From the NCBI RefSeq assembly GCF_030867095.1, contig NC_081829.1, forward strand, positions 50,217,036-50,281,035: a DNA stretch of 64,000 nucleotides, given 5' to 3'. The position numbers and the translations under genes were made by a program. This DNA is from Alligator mississippiensis. Taxonomy: Eukaryota > Chordata > Crocodylia > Alligatoridae. The notes under the pieces are model-generated. The model worked only from the letters and a program-made list of their open reading frames with translations. It had not been told where the DNA came from and did no database searches. Position 1 is the stretch's first letter; every line of letters begins with the position of its first letter. Positions 34,276-46,429 of this stretch are shown one piece after another.

Positions 34276-34820
34276 GTTAAAATGTAGATCTTCTGTGTGT
34301 AGTGATTTTTTCCCCCCCCCCCTTCCAAAGCATAACTAGGAGGGGAGCAGGGGCAAATGGGACACCAGCCCCAGGTGATGACTTGGAGGGGGTGCCATGG
34401 TGGCCTCTTCCCCTCCAGACTGCTCCCACCCCCTGAGGCTTTGCTGCAAGAAGTACAGCTCTGTGCCCAGAGGTATTTCTATGATGGGAGAGGGAGTGAC
34501 TGTTCATTGTCTTGTGGTTTTTAGATGTGTGACATGCAAAGCCCATCTCCTTTCTTGCCCACTAACACATGTAGTTGATAAGTGTACAATGCCTCTAATA
34601 TCCAAAATGCTCAAGTTTATACTTAATCAAGTTCCCCTGTACTATATGTGGAGTTACAGGTGATGACTTGTAAGAGCCTGTTTTAGTTGCTTAACTTTTT
34701 TGTTCTCTTTCATCCACTGAAATGTAGAGCATTCTGGGGGGGGAAAAAAAAAGTTCCACCATTTCTGAAAATGAGGTGGGGGGGGGCAGTAGTCCTAATA
34801 TAAAAATTGCAGTAACCTAA

Positions 34821-34860
34821 GTTTGTTTGTTTTTTGTTTGTTTGTTTGTTTGTTTGTTTT
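34821..34860. repeat. (TTTG)n microsatellite
   Basis: About eight GTTT units, with one expanded T-run in the middle. Confidence 0.85.
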
Positions 34861-35054
34861 TATGTATAGGAACTCAGCATTTGTCAGGGGAGGGGTTAGT
34901 TTCGGGATACGTTGCACCCATGAAAATTCACCCACTTTTGCTCAGATAATAAGTCTCTGAAACCATTGTTTAAAGTTGTTTTTCCAGAAATAACCTTTGC
35001 AGATTATTCATTATACTGTCAAGGTTACAATGCCTATTTGTTAATGAAGGGGGG

Positions 35055-35997
35055 TGTCACAGAGCACCAAGGTGCCTGTTCCTTTAAGGACAGAGTCTTC
35101 CTAGAGAGAGACCTAGGAGCCAGGCAGAAACCCCACAAGTGCAGGTTGCTATGGCAGCAGGCTAATGAGGGGAATTAGCCTGCACCTGCACCCAGTCAGC
35201 TGATTGGAAGAAGGCAGGGCACTGGGTCCATATAAACCCTAGGGCTGAGGCTGGCAGGGGTTAGTTCCCTGGCAGCAGCCAGGGGATGAAGCTCCAGCAG
35301 AAAAGAACTGCCCAGAGATGCTGGGGCTGCCTGGTATGCTGCTTACAGGGCTAATGGGGCTCCTGGAGCCCACCAGGTACCCTGGGTTACAAGGTACTTA
35401 ATGCTTGGGGGGGAAGTTTGACTCTTAAAGGGACAGAGCGCACCTTGCACTGTTCGTATTAAGTTATAACCTAGGAGCTTGTGTTATCCATTGTTATTTA
35501 AACCAGTGGACTGGGCTGAGACTATTGAGGAGGAGGAGGAGGAGGCCTTACTGGGGCACACTACAGTGTGGAGACCCCAGCACCAGTAGGCCCAGAGCCT
35601 GTGTGGGCTCAGAGACAGGGCTGCGGAGGACCCAGTGACGAAGGGAGGCCCAAGCTATATCAAGGCCTCAGAGGGACCACGTTTGAATACCATCTGCGAG
35701 GCATGTGGCATGGTAAAGGGGCAGTTTTGGAGCCACGCCTCTAGCCCATAAAGCTGAGGGTGTCCTGTGAGGCATCCATTTAGAGCAGGAACCAAAAAGG
35801 GGTCAAGGAACCCACAGTGTTCAGTGGGGTCCATCAGGACAGTGTCCAAACATAAACTCGAAGGCAGCCCCCCTTTTTTATGATAATTACTAGAAATATG
35901 TGGCAGGAAAGAAAAAGGTTGCCCATAGGGCAGGGTTGGCATGGTCACAGAGCCCCAGAGACACCACGGCCATCCCTAGGGGCCCCACACCCTGACA
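35055..35997 (+). mobile_element. Solo LTR fossil, TGTCACAG family
   Basis: Begins TGTCACAGAGCACCAAGG and ends CACCCTGACA. A TATA-like CCATATAAACCC (about 35229) and a GGA triplet run (35528-35545) lie inside. Its first 25 bases resemble the minus-strand start of the LTR at 37126-38458 (TGTCGCAGGGCACCTCGG), so the two are probably related families. Flanking Gs give no clean duplication. Old, non-coding. Confidence 0.65.
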
Positions 35998-36008
35998 GGG
36001 ATATAAAT

Positions 36009-36445
36009 AAGGACCTACTTAAACTGCAGAAAGACAAAGGGTTTTGTGGCCTGCAGAGCTGATTATTTTTTTTTATGGGCATTTTGCAGCAGCCCCGCTC
36101 CTCAGCAGTGATTGGCGGAAAGGCCCGGGGGGGGGGGCGGTCGGTAGAAAGGATGACAAGTGGCTGCCAACTTGATTGCTGGTTGCTCTTTTTGCTGCTG
36201 CTCCCCTCGGTGCTGATTGGACGAGTTGCTGACAGGGAGAAGGAGGGACAAGGGGGCGCTTGTCATCTTGTCTGCCACCCTGCCAGCTGCCACCGCCTTC
36301 CCCTCCTGGTGGTGAGGAATGCTGGTTTCCACTGGGGAGCCAGCATTTTGTGTTAAAGTTTGTTCTTTTTGTTGATTTTTGCAGATGATTCCAGACTTTG
36401 CAGTTTCTGCAAAATCTTTGAAATGGCAAATTTAAGTAGGTCCAT
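36009..36445. mobile_element. MITE with GGACCTACTTAAA termini
   Basis: AAGGACCTACTTAAA (from 36009) and TTTAAGTAGGTCC (36431-36443) are inverted repeats; adjacent pairs such as CTGCAGAAAGAC and TTTCTGCAAAATC extend the symmetry. The centre is GC-rich with a G-run. Superfamily unknown. Confidence 0.65.
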
Positions 36446-36679
36446 AGGTACAAGGTGTTGCTCAGTGGGCTTTAAAGTGTGCAGAATTAATGAGCCAGAG
36501 AAATGTTAATATTTTCTTCCAACTTTCCAGTTTCATGTGACTTTCCCTAAGTTAACCTAGAAAAATATTGTGTTTCATTCCTCCCAGAAGCCCACTGGCA
36601 AACATAGGGATGTAACATGCTCAGTGTTGGTGGCAAACCAGCTTTTGTGATAAATAAGCTGGAGGAATGTGTGCTAGAT

Positions 36680-36924
36680 CAGCATTTCTCAACCCATGGG
36701 TCACATCCCAAAATTGGGTCGCAAGAATATGTGAAAGGGTTGCAAACAACCGGCTGGCAGAGTTCTAGCTAGGAAGGGGCTGCCTGGGGTCCCCCCTGTG
36801 CCTCACACCCTGGGGAGCTGGGGATGGGGGGGGCGTTGGGCTGAGAGTGAGGGTCACTGGGTTGGGACTGGACATCAATGTTTTTTCAAATGGATCCTGG
36901 TCCAAAAAAAGTTGAGAACAACTG
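36680..36924. mobile_element. hAT-type MITE (245 bp)
   Basis: Inverted termini CAGCATTTCTCAACCC and AGTTGAGAACAACTG, flanked by TGCTAGAT (36672-36679) and TGCTAGAC (36925-36932), 7 of 8 matching. Confidence 0.85.
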
Positions 36925-37125
36925 TGCTAGACTGAACCACCACTAGGTAAATGTATTACTGTGAGCACCAAGTAACTTAGTCGTTTGATTGTTAGTCTGG
37001 CAGGAGGTGTCATATGAAGTTGCACTGGGGTTTGTTCTAGGTTCAGTGGTATTTAACTTTTTTTTTTTCAGTTGGGGATTTGGGTGTAGAAATAGAGTGA
37101 ACTGATTTAAATTTCTAGATGACAC

Positions 37126-38458
37126 TGTCACGGCGGGGTCCTCGCAGAGGGCTGTGATCTCCTTGAGGTCCCTCGCTCCATGTCAGGCCGGCCCAAGACA
37201 CCCTCTAATTCTCGCCCGCCACGTCTTGTTGGGAGGCTGCCTTGTGTCTTCCCTGGGCACGGCTACTTGGGACCTCTGTCCCCGTGGTTCTTCCGGACCC
37301 CCTGGGGGTCTCCCGATATGGTGGGTGTTCCCCAGACACCCTAGCCTTATGGGCTATGTGTGGCTCTTACCAACCCCTAATACTACGCCCCAAGCCTCGC
37401 AGATGTAATAGGCGTACAGACCGGACAACGTCTGCTTCCCGGGCCTCCTCTCTAATGTGGCCCACTCTGGGCTCCCTCTCTCATGCCCAGCCTCTTGCTG
37501 GGACTCTCGTCTAGCCCACTCTGGGCCTCCCCTGCCGGTGTGGTTCCGCTTGGGGAACTCTCTAGCGGGCCTCCGGTCCTATGGGCCAACCGCATAGGCA
37601 CCCTCTCTGACCCTGGCTCACCGCGCTGCTACTCCCTGTCTTCTCGGGGCAACCGCAGCGCCCTGCCTCAGTCTGAGGGGTGTTACCGCACTAGCCTGCG
37701 GCCGGGCTCGCTATGCCTGTCTCGGGCTCCTCAGTAATTGCCCCTCTCTCTAGGGCTCCTCAGTATGGCGCTCCCCCTCTTTGGGGCTCGCCGTGCCCGC
37801 ACGGGGCTTCTCAGTCAGATCGCCCCTCTCCCTGGGGCTGGGGTCTATGTACCCCGCACGCAATCCGGGGTCTCAATACCGGTTGCGCCCGCGACCCACT
37901 GGCCGCGCTCCTCGCCGCCAGTCTCTCAAGCACGGGCGTGCGAGCTGCGCCTTCCCTGGCGCTATGACAATAATGCGCCCTCGTGGCGCTAGGGCACCCC
38001 ACACTCTCTGGGGTCCCTGTGATTGAGGCCTCCTCCAACCCCTACAGCCTCACCCAAGCCTTCGGGTGTAATGAACAGAGCCAAACATAAACTAGAGCCT
38101 CCTGGCTATAACACAAACATAAAGCCCCCCTGGCTAAACCATAGTGCCCAATCCCCTCAGGGCTATCATGAGCTGTACTTGCCCGTCGGGCTTCTCCCCA
38201 TATCTTGGCTGAGTGAGCTCCTGCCTCTCCGGCTGCTGGCAGAGAACTCCCAGCTTGGCCTCAGCTCTGAGCTTTATAAGGGCCAGGCCCTGTCTCCTAC
38301 CGGCAGCTAGTTCCCCTTGGTTGCTCGGGCAACCCGCAGCTCTGCTCATTACCTGAGCAACCCTCAGCTGGGCTCCTTATGTCAGGCCAGGGCTTGCTCA
38401 CTCACTCCCTGGCAGTTTCTCCTTTCTAGGAGCAGGGGCACCGAGGTGCCCTGCGACA
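37126..38458 (-). mobile_element. Solo LTR fossil (1333 bp) with exact TSD
   Basis: Ends TGTCACGGCGGGG ... CCCTGCGACA, flanked by an exact 5-bp duplication GACAC (37121-37125 and 38459-38463). A TATA-like CTTATAAAGCTC on the minus strand (about 38270-38281) sets the likely orientation. It is inserted in a CR1. It is CpG- and C-rich compared with its host and has no internal retroviral region. Confidence 0.82.
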
Positions 38459-39174
38459 GACACAACTAGGAATGAGAGTAAAATTCAACGAAGCCTAAAA
38501 GTAAGGTGCTATTCTGAAGGGAGAACAAAAAAGTCCAACAAATAACCAGCTTGATAGTATGCTGCTGGGAAGGATCTCAGCATGAGTCAGCAATGTGAAG
38601 TGACAGAGCCACTCTACTAGTTACTGGTTAGGCTACAGTACAGTACTGGATCTAGTTTTGGGCACCACGTTATAAAAAGGAGATGGAGAAACAAGAGGAT
38701 CTGGAGGAGGGTGGCAAAAGGTGATGGAAGGGGATTGGGAAGGAAATAGTGAGGAATGGTTGAACAGAGGAGTTTAAGTTTAGTTTGTGGACAAGGAGAT
38801 TTAACAGGGGACATGATAGCAGTTTAAATATTTGAAAGGCTTCCATAGAGAAGATGGAGAAACATTATCTTTTCTTGCCAGAAGTGGCAGGACACATGAA
38901 TGGGTTTAAGCCAGGGGTGGGCAGAATACGGCCCACAGGCCACATTTGGCCCACCAATTGATTGCATTCATCCCATGGCTGCCCCTGTGGTTCTCTGCAT
39001 GGGGCTAAGCCCTGCATGCTCCCACCTGGGGCAGCCTGAGCTTCGCTTGTGCCTGCCAACTACTCTGGCCCCATCCCTGGCCAGTATGCACAGCTTTCCG
39101 GCAGGGCTGCTCCAGCTGCTGCTTGGCCTTTTCTGCTTCCAGAGGCTCCTCTTTCTCCTGCCCTGCTGCGCTGT

Positions 39175-40860
39175 GAAGAGGCAAGAAAAGCCCCTCTTAA
39201 ATCCCCAGCCCCCGAGAGAAACAAGTCGCCTGACTTGCCGGAGTTGGCAACAGCAAGAGACTGGAAGCTGCTGTTGGAGCCCTGCTTTATTAGCAGCTGT
39301 TCAATCTGGATTGGACCTCCCTGCAGCTGCACTGGTATTTCTGGTCCACTACTAAGACCGGATGGTGGGCAGGAAGGACTCTGGAGGAAAGCCCCAATGC
39401 TGGAGCATCAGGACGCCAGAACAGAGATGGGAGAAAGGGCTGATTCTTAGTCCAGGAGCTCCAATAGCCTGGGATACTGATGCCAAGCTGGCAGCAGCAA
39501 GGAAGGCAAGGAGAGCCAACTGGAAGCTGCACTGGGCGATGAAGTGACCGTGAGAAAGTCAGCAGCACTTTGAACAAGGTTTTTCATTTGTGTTTCCTTT
39601 CATGTCCACTTTTAATGGGGCAGCCTATTAGGCTGAGTCTCTGCTACCTGGAAAAGGGAGAGGGAGAAGCCAGCACCTGGCTGGAGCTGTAGAGAAGCTG
39701 GGACAAAAACTGTGCTCCCTTCTTTGGGAGAAGTATTGTAAAAGTCTGTGTGTGTCTGTCACGCTTTATTCGCACTCTGACTGGCTGAAGGAAACAGCCA
39801 GTTGGTGTGCTCCAAGCATGGGAGAGCACTGCCATGATTCCAAAGCCGCGCTGGGGGATAGGGGGTGGGGGATTCCAAAGCTGACAGGGTGCGGGAGCTG
39901 GCCTCGGTTCCCCCACCCCATTCCCTGCAAGAGGCAGGACAGCAGCAGCATGGGGCGTTGGGTGCCGGCATTCCATCCCCGCCCCCCCCCCCCCCCCCCC
40001 CCCCCCGGGTCATTCTTGACGGACAGTTGGCTAGTAATTAATGGGCCAGGAAAAGGCCCATCCCTCGGTGGGAACAGACCTCCATTTAGGAGGCGCTGGG
40101 GAACCAATGCCAAAGTGTCTAGGATCAAGGTAATCGCCCAAGCTTGAAGGCAAAATTGGTCGGGGTTTTTTCTATGTTCTCTTTCACTTACTTTATTCGG
40201 TAGGGCTGGGCTTTGGGGAAGAGCCTGCCCCCCCTCAGGAACACAGTGTTCTGTAGTGGGAGGCTGCAACCAGAGGTCATAATTGCCTTAGGGCAGGGAT
40301 GGGCAATTATTTTGTGTGGAGGGCTGCTTACTGAGTTTTGGCAGACCATTGAGGGCCGCATGACAGGCAGCCCAGGGCAGATTAATATTAATTTTCTAAA
40401 TTTTTTTTTAGGGGACTTGCAGGCTGGATAGAATAGCTTGGTGGGCCACATCTGGCCCATGGGCTGCATTTTGCCTTCCCCTGCCCTAGCGGCTGAGAGA
40501 CTTGCCTGAGTTCCAGTTTCCTGCTTTGTTGTGTTCTTCATGTCTCTTCTACTTAATGAGCCTCAACACAGTAACCATTGGGGCCAACATAGCTGTCATG
40601 TCCTGGAGTCAGGCCCAAGGCCACTGCAGGCCTACAGGTTGAAGAAAAGAAAGAAAATGCCCATTGAGAACCAAGGGAAGACATTAACAACTGGGTGGTA
40701 TTTGAATGGGGTATAAGCCCAAAAGAAGAACTGGGCCCCCAACGGATAGGAGCAAACCACCTCCTGACAAGCAAACCTTCAACATCAAGATGTGGCAGGC
40801 AAGAATAGGCAGGATCTTTGCTGAGTATCTGAACTGGGTTAATCCTCTTCCTCATGGTCC
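39175..40860. repeat. Unclassified insertion in the hAT interior
   Basis: This segment is lacking in shorter relatives of the host element. It holds a 25-base C-run at 39982-40006 and a MITE at 40294-40483. It does not show convincing terminal repeats, so class and edges are uncertain. Confidence 0.3.
40294..40483. mobile_element. hAT-type MITE (190 bp), nested
   Basis: Left end CAGGGATGGGCAATTATTTT, right end CATTTTGCCTTCCCCTG. Subterminal GGAGGGCTGC and GGGCCACATCTGGCCC are typical of this group. Flanks CCTTAGGG and CCCTAGCG agree only partly. Confidence 0.65.
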
Positions 40861-42649
40861 AGTCCAGCCTGGCTCAGGGCCACTGAGGCCTGCAGCCCTA
40901 TCCTGTACTGTGCCAACGTGGTGCTCTGGCCAGCTGGTAGTATGGAGAAGCAGAAGCACCTGTGGGGATGTGTGCCAGACTCCATACACCCAGCCAGGCA
41001 GGGGTAAAGCTGCAGCCATGCAGCTCCTGCCCCAGTGTATAGGGATCCAGATCCCAGCTGCTTTGTACCTACTCTGCCCAGTCAGTACAATGAGCAGCTA
41101 CCTGTGGGCAGCTGAGTGGGTGAAAGGCAGCTGGAGCGGCACAGCAGGGGCAGGAAGAGGAGTTGCTGGAGGTAGCAGGAGCCAAGCACAGAAGCAGCCC
41201 TGCCAGGAAGCTGTGTGCGCTGACTGGGGCTGGGCCCATTGGCGAGCTCGCGTGAGTGTGGGTAGGATTGTGGTGTGGGCTGCTCTGGGTAGGAGCGGGT
41301 GGGGTTTGGCCCCATGCAGAGTGCTGTGGGGGCAACTGCGGGCTGGATGGGTGTCTAGGGGGAGTAGGGAGGGGATGGTAGACTGCACCTGCACTTGTAC
41401 TGCCCTGTCTGGGCAAGCTCTGCACATGCCCCTCCCCACTTCTGTTCATCCTTGCTGACTCGCAGCATCAAGGGTGTTGGGAGCTCCCACCCCACACACA
41501 CACACTGCCCCCCCCACCCCACCCTACCTACACATATGCACCGCTTCTCCTCCCCCCCCCCCCCCCCAAACTCTCCCCACAATATACAAGAGTAAGACTT
41601 TATTTTATGCTGGTATGCGCTCATCTCTATAACACTTCTCAAATTAAATTGGGACAAAAATACTTCTTAAGATAAAATTAAAGTATGTTATAGCAGATGT
41701 TTGGGGTTTTTTGGTATTTTTTGTTTTTTGTTTAAAGTGTATGCTTTGTTTTTTATCTGTAATTTGTTAATGATATCTTCTAAAAGATTTTATGTGCACG
41801 GCCCTTGACAGCTTGCCAAAACTCATTCAAGCTGCTGGGCCACTTAATAATTCCCCACCTCTGGTTTAGGCTTTAGTAAAGTAGATAGCCTTTTTCTGAA
41901 AGAGAACCTAGCTTTTTACTTTAAGAACAGTGGGGGAAAAACTGCCTAGGAGATTCCACGCTTTTTATTCCTTGGAGATTTTCAAGAGGCTGTATAGACA
42001 TCTGTCTAGGATGACCTAGGAGTTAAGAGGTTTGGCCAAATGACACTCATTGCCTTCCAACCCTGTAGTTCTCTGAAACACTGCCTAGAGGCACATTGTG
42101 GGGGTGGACACTCCAAGATAATGATCTTGGCATATATTTCGTATTACGAAATATGCTTAAGCGTACATCTGTGTCTCCCTTGTGTCAATGGGAGGAATAT
42201 GGAGAGCTATGTAACTTGGCATGAGGGAGTTCCTAGTACAAAACAGTACTAACGCTCATTCCGCAGTCCAATATTTACTCAGCTAGAAAGCACAGTTCTA
42301 TAGCTTGAGGAGGGTAACTTATTCTTCTTGGTTCTTATCTTGTGTTGAATGAATTACCACCATATTTGTACAAATACATTTGAGTAACTTAAATGTCCCT
42401 AACTAAATCTGATATTCAAAGAAAAAAATAAAAATGCTGTGGGTTTGTCTTCAGGAGAGATTTTAATCCTTGATGAACAATTACATAAACTTGGCTCTGG
42501 CATGTTTCATGTTTTAAAGCAGTTTCCTTTTTAAAACAAGCTTTTTTACATTTTTGTTTAGAAAGTTAATTGGGTATATCTGGGCATGTACTCTTAATAT
42601 GACATGATAAACTCTGGAACGGTTCAAGCCAGGGTAAACTGCTCCCAGG

Positions 42650-42945
42650 TGCAGTGTCTACAGATGGGTCTAGGACAAGCAGCAATTTGAGCCAGGGCAG
42701 AGCAGGCCTCCGACTGGCTGGCTTGACCGGACACAGTTTATGCCCCTGGTCAGCATCTACGCTTGCGTTTCAGTTCAGTGAAGTGCTCTGTCATAAGGTA
42801 GTTCTGTTCTTGGTAGTACTAGTGTATGGTGGAGTTAATTAGTTTACTGTGTCCTAATACAGGTACACATGTAGACAGTGATGCTTTACTGCAGAGCTAA
42901 TTAGTTTACTCTGCAACGGTGTGTACATGTAGATGCACCCACTGA
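42650..42945. mobile_element. MITE-like repeat with GTGCATCTACA terminus
   Basis: The right end GTACATGTAGATGCACCC is the complement of the GGGTGCATCTACA-type end also seen at 184-480; the left GGTGCAGTGTCTACAGATG is a looser match. CTAATTAGTTTACT recurs at about 42836 and 42898. Limits are approximate. Confidence 0.4.
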
Positions 42946-43302
42946 CATTTGAATGAAATAATTTTAAAACATATTTTAGAAGGGGAGAAAAGAAGGTTAA
43001 CATGGATGAATACAAATGGCTTGCCAGCCTTGTGTCCAGTCTTAGTCAGGTGTTTTAATCTGGGTTCCAGCAATCCATTTAGTGGGAATTCCTGGAAGAA
43101 AACCTTGATATTTATTTTGCATGAAGGCATAGGTGTCAATGCAATACAATCCTAAAGGAATGCAAGAGATTTTATGACTTTGTCACTGAGGTGTTTGAAA
43201 TATAACTAGGAGAGGTGATGCAGCCTGGCTGATTTAATGAATGGAACCTTTGGGGAAAATATTTCCCCAAGTGTGCCTTTAGTCATTCAGAACAACCAAA
43301 TA

Positions 43303-43368
43303 CAACCAATGGCCGGATAGAATGGGCTGGCGGGCTGTGTTTTGCCCACCCCTGCCCTAACCTTTGCC
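43303..43368. mobile_element. hAT terminus fragment between direct repeats
   Basis: GGCTGTGTTTTGCCCACCCCTG is a typical right end of the CAGGGGTGGGC hAT group. CAGAACAACCAAATAC occurs on both sides (43288-43303 and 43371-43386). Only the end of an element is present. Confidence 0.5.
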
Positions 43369-43417
43369 ACCAGAACAACCAAATACCTAGACAGTACTAA
43401 TTCAACTAGAATTGCTT

Positions 43418-43605
43418 TCATAGTTATTAGGGACTGGAAGGGACCTTACAGATCATCGGGTCCAGCCCCCCTGCTTTTGTGCCAGGCCCAAAACCACACT
43501 TTGGAAGTCTCCCTGGGGTGCCTGCATTCAGCCATCCCCCTTCTTGGAGCACACCCACAAACCTGGGGTTGTCCTGTAGGGCCAAGCCAACTCTCAGGAT
43601 CTCAA
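43418..43605 (-). mobile_element. CR1 3' end fragment
   Basis: ACTGGAAGGGACCTTACAGATCATCGGGTCCAGCCCCCCTGC is the complement of the CR1 3' UTR motif (CTGGACTAGATGACC...GGTCCCTTCCAG). It is a short 3' fragment, separate from the larger copy that follows. Confidence 0.7.
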
Positions 43606-43927
43606 AATTGTGGTTTTAGGCGGGAAGGTGTGACACACAATACGCACACACAACATATACACACACAAAAATCAATTGGGCACGCGTGCGTGCACACACA
43701 ACGCACATCCAAGATTACCAGTTTAAGCACATGCACACGTATCACCAATTCAAGTGAGTTCCTAACTTGGGTGGTGTCGTATGTGTATGCTTGGGGTACT
43801 TGGGATACCTAGGGTGCTTGGTGACTATGGGAGGGAGCCGAGGGTCAAGGAGTTCTGTAAGGAGTGTGGAAAGAGGGAGATGGATGGGGGTTAAGAAGTG
43901 AGAGGAAAAAATAAGAGAGTGAAAGTT
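43606..43927. repeat. CA-rich low-complexity patch and unassigned DNA
   Basis: ACACACAACATATACACACAC and GCGTGCGTGCACACAC at 43637-43700, then unassigned G-rich sequence. Confidence 0.5.
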
Positions 43928-44497
43928 CATAGTAGCTAGGGTCAGGAGGGACCTGAACAGATCATCTAGCCTGACCCCCTGCCACAGGCAGGAATGAATG
44001 CTGGGTTCGCAAGACCCCAGACAGGTGATCATCCAACCTCCTCTTGAATTTGCCGAAGGTAGGGGCAAGGACCACTTCCCTGGGAAGTTGGTTCCAGATT
44101 TTGGCCACCCTAACTATAAAATATTGCCTTCTGATCTTTAACGTAAACCTATTCTCCATCAGCTTATTACCATTGTTCCTTGTCATCCCAGGTGCTGCTG
44201 GGGAGAAAAGGGCTCTGCCTATTTGCTGTTGATTTCCCCCCGATGAGCTTGTAGGCAGCCACCAGGTGGTCCCCCCCCGCCTCCTCTTGCTGAGGCTGAA
44301 CAGGTTCAGGTCCTTCACTCTCTCCTCATAGGGCCTGTCCTGCTGCCTTCTCACCAAGTGGGTGGCCCTTCTCTGAACCCTCTCCAGGCTGGCCACATCC
44401 CTTTTGAAGTGCGGTGCCCAGTACTGGACGCAGTACTCTAACTGCGGCCTGACCAAAGTTGCATAGAGGGGGAGCATCACTTCTCTGGACCGGAGCT
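43928..44497 (-). mobile_element. CR1 LINE, C-terminal ORF2 and 3' UTR
   Basis: The minus strand encodes 172 uninterrupted residues (43962-44480) with CR1 reverse-transcriptase C-terminal motifs: LVRPQLEYCVQYWAP, LERVQRRATHLV, LFSLSKRR, and VAKIWNQLPREVV. The 3' UTR motif (GTCAGGCTAGATGATCTG on the minus strand) follows at 43965-43985. The intact frame suggests one of the younger CR1 copies here. It is 5'-truncated, so not autonomous. Confidence 0.9.
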
Positions 44498-46429
44498 GGG
44501 ATTAGAACCAGCAGACTGGAAGGGGGGCTGGGGTTACTTGAGGTCAGGTGACCCCTGGGGTTACTTGGGAGGCAAGTCTAGGGTTTGGTGAGTGGATAGC
44601 TGGGAGGCACAGAGAGGGAGCCCAGATAACAAGACATATGGACATGGGAAGAAGATCACAGTGTTGTTCAGAGGGGGTCTCTGGGTGGGTAGGTGATGGA
44701 GTATAGTGCTGATTCAAATGGAGTGGGTGTCCCACTGGGTCGGTCTTCACTACCCCTTTTTATAAGGGCAGATCTTCTATGACCCTAGTGGCAGGGGCAT
44801 GTCCAGGCAAAGGTCAGCCCTGATGCACTGAACCTGTTCACTCCAGGCAAGGATGTGCAGTTCCAGGTGTCTGTGTTGTAATAGTGGGTTGGCTGATTTC
44901 TGTATGGTCTTTGTCTTTCAAATGCTGGATTTCTGTTCTGTTCCTGGGTGAGTCAATGGAGGGCAATGGTCCGGTCGTTTTGTTGATGGTCCAGTCATTG
45001 AGTTGATTATTCAGTAGAGGCCTGCTACCGTTGTATCTCAAGCACCCTCATTCGTCCCCATTCATTCAGGAACCGACTTACATGAGTCATAGGTTACACC
45101 CAGGCAGAGGACACAAGATGGAGGCTTGACATACAAAATTAAACTTGACATAACTTGACATTACTTATTCTAATGTACACATATAGGCCTAAATCATATA
45201 GTATCAATAGAAAAAACAGTAAAAATAAAACCGCAATCGCACAGTAAAAACCAATATAAATGTAACTATACAATATAAAACAGCGGATATCCATAACAGG
45301 GCACTTACTTACAAAGGAGAGAAAAAACAAAACAAAAACCCAACAACTTGATACCAAAATAAAATGCTAAAGCTTATCCTGTGTCTTATGCTTACTCTGT
45401 CTTAGCTGACTCATACTTATCTATAGAGAAAGAGGGAGAGAAAAAGTCAGAGATAGTTGGGGAAGGGAGGGAATGCATTTTAAAATTAAAAAAAAAAAAA
45501 TTGGGGGGTTTTGCCACAGGGTAACACTGCCACTACCTGGGCACTGGTTTCTGTTAGGACTCTGTGCATCCTGGGGTATGCAGACCTTGCAAGTCTTAGG
45601 GGTGCTTTGCCCCCTAGTAATATCTTTGGGTGCTTTTTATAGCCTGAAGCTCCCTAGGATAACTTCAAGTAGAACTGAGTCAGTTAATAAACAGCTGAGC
45701 TCTGCTGGGTGTGAAATGCATCTCTGACCCCTCCCACCTCAGGCATTCACAGCTAAGCATGCTGCAATCCCAAACCCTTTGAACAATAAAGGGGAAGAGG
45801 AGAGTGGGGGGTGGGGGAGGAGGTAGGCAATGGAATTTATGATGAAAGCACCTTGAGCAAGTTCTAATAAATTGAGCCTATCAAATATGGGCTCGGTGGC
45901 CCTTTTAATATGCGACTAAGTTACTTAGTTCTAAGCTACTAGCCGATTTTTAGGCATACTCACTAATTCGTCCCAAGAGAGCCTCTCCAGAGGTCCGTGC
46001 TTGTGTGTCCCAAAATGACTGCCAGAGGAAGAGGCAGCTGTCATCACCTCAGGCATTTTTACAGCCTGGTTGCCTAGGTGACCAGGTTGATTGAAACTAG
46101 GCAGAGTGAGAATGGGTGGGGGGGCTGGAATGTCTCCTTTCAGGGAGGGGGGCGTGTGGATTTTTTTCACACTTAGTAACTATGGAATAATTTGTTCAGG
46201 CATGAGCATAGACACATGAGTGTGATTAACTAACAGTGGATAACTTCTGGACTTGGCATTTGTACTAAAGACTTCAGAAAACAGTGCAAGCCCTGTTGTA
46301 TTTTACAAGTGAATAGAACGGGATGCAAATGTAAGGGACTCCAAGATGGCAAACCTTTGTCTGAAGCTAAGCATTCTGTTATGTCCTGTTGCTTTGTTTC
46401 TCCTTGATAACAGGACCGTTAAAGTGGAC
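44498..46429. other. Intronic stretch, unassigned
   Basis: Contains G-rich sequence, an AT/A-rich tract at about 45170-45360 and an A-run at 45488-45499. Some parts resemble degraded LTR sequence but no termini were found. No exon is supported. Confidence 0.35.

Larger units (their letters stand above)
38912..41863. mobile_element. hAT-type transposon (about 2.95 kb) nested in CR1
   Basis: Left end CAGGGGTGGGCAGAATACGG, right end AATAATTCCCCACCTCTG, flanked by GTTTAAGC (38904-38911) and GTTTAGGC (41864-41871), 7 of 8 matching. The outer parts resemble the shorter copies at 50806-51694 and 59350-60664, including AAGACTTTATTTTATGC near the right end. The middle (about 39180-40860) is absent from those copies and is probably another insertion; it includes a 190-bp MITE. 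No transposase domain was recognised. Confidence 0.72.
36990..42075 (+). mobile_element. CR1 LINE 3' half, split by a solo LTR and a 3-kb hAT element
   Basis: Three collinear CR1 pieces: 36990-37125 (CACTGGGGTTTGTTCTAGG through TTTCTAGATGACAC), 38459-38911 (through GTTTTGGGCACCAC and TTTGAAAGGC to GAATGGGTTTAAG) and 41864-42075 (GGAGATTTTCAAGAGGCTG to CTTCCAACCCTGTAG, the 3' UTR). Their order follows one ORF2 C-terminal region plus 3' UTR. The gaps are filled by elements with their own target duplications, so the CR1 is the oldest layer. Confidence 0.72.

Noticed and set aside
43620-45440. A long LTR-type element interrupted by CR1
   Set aside because: Composition and a possible TATA-like word were suggestive, but no matching ends or duplication could be found.
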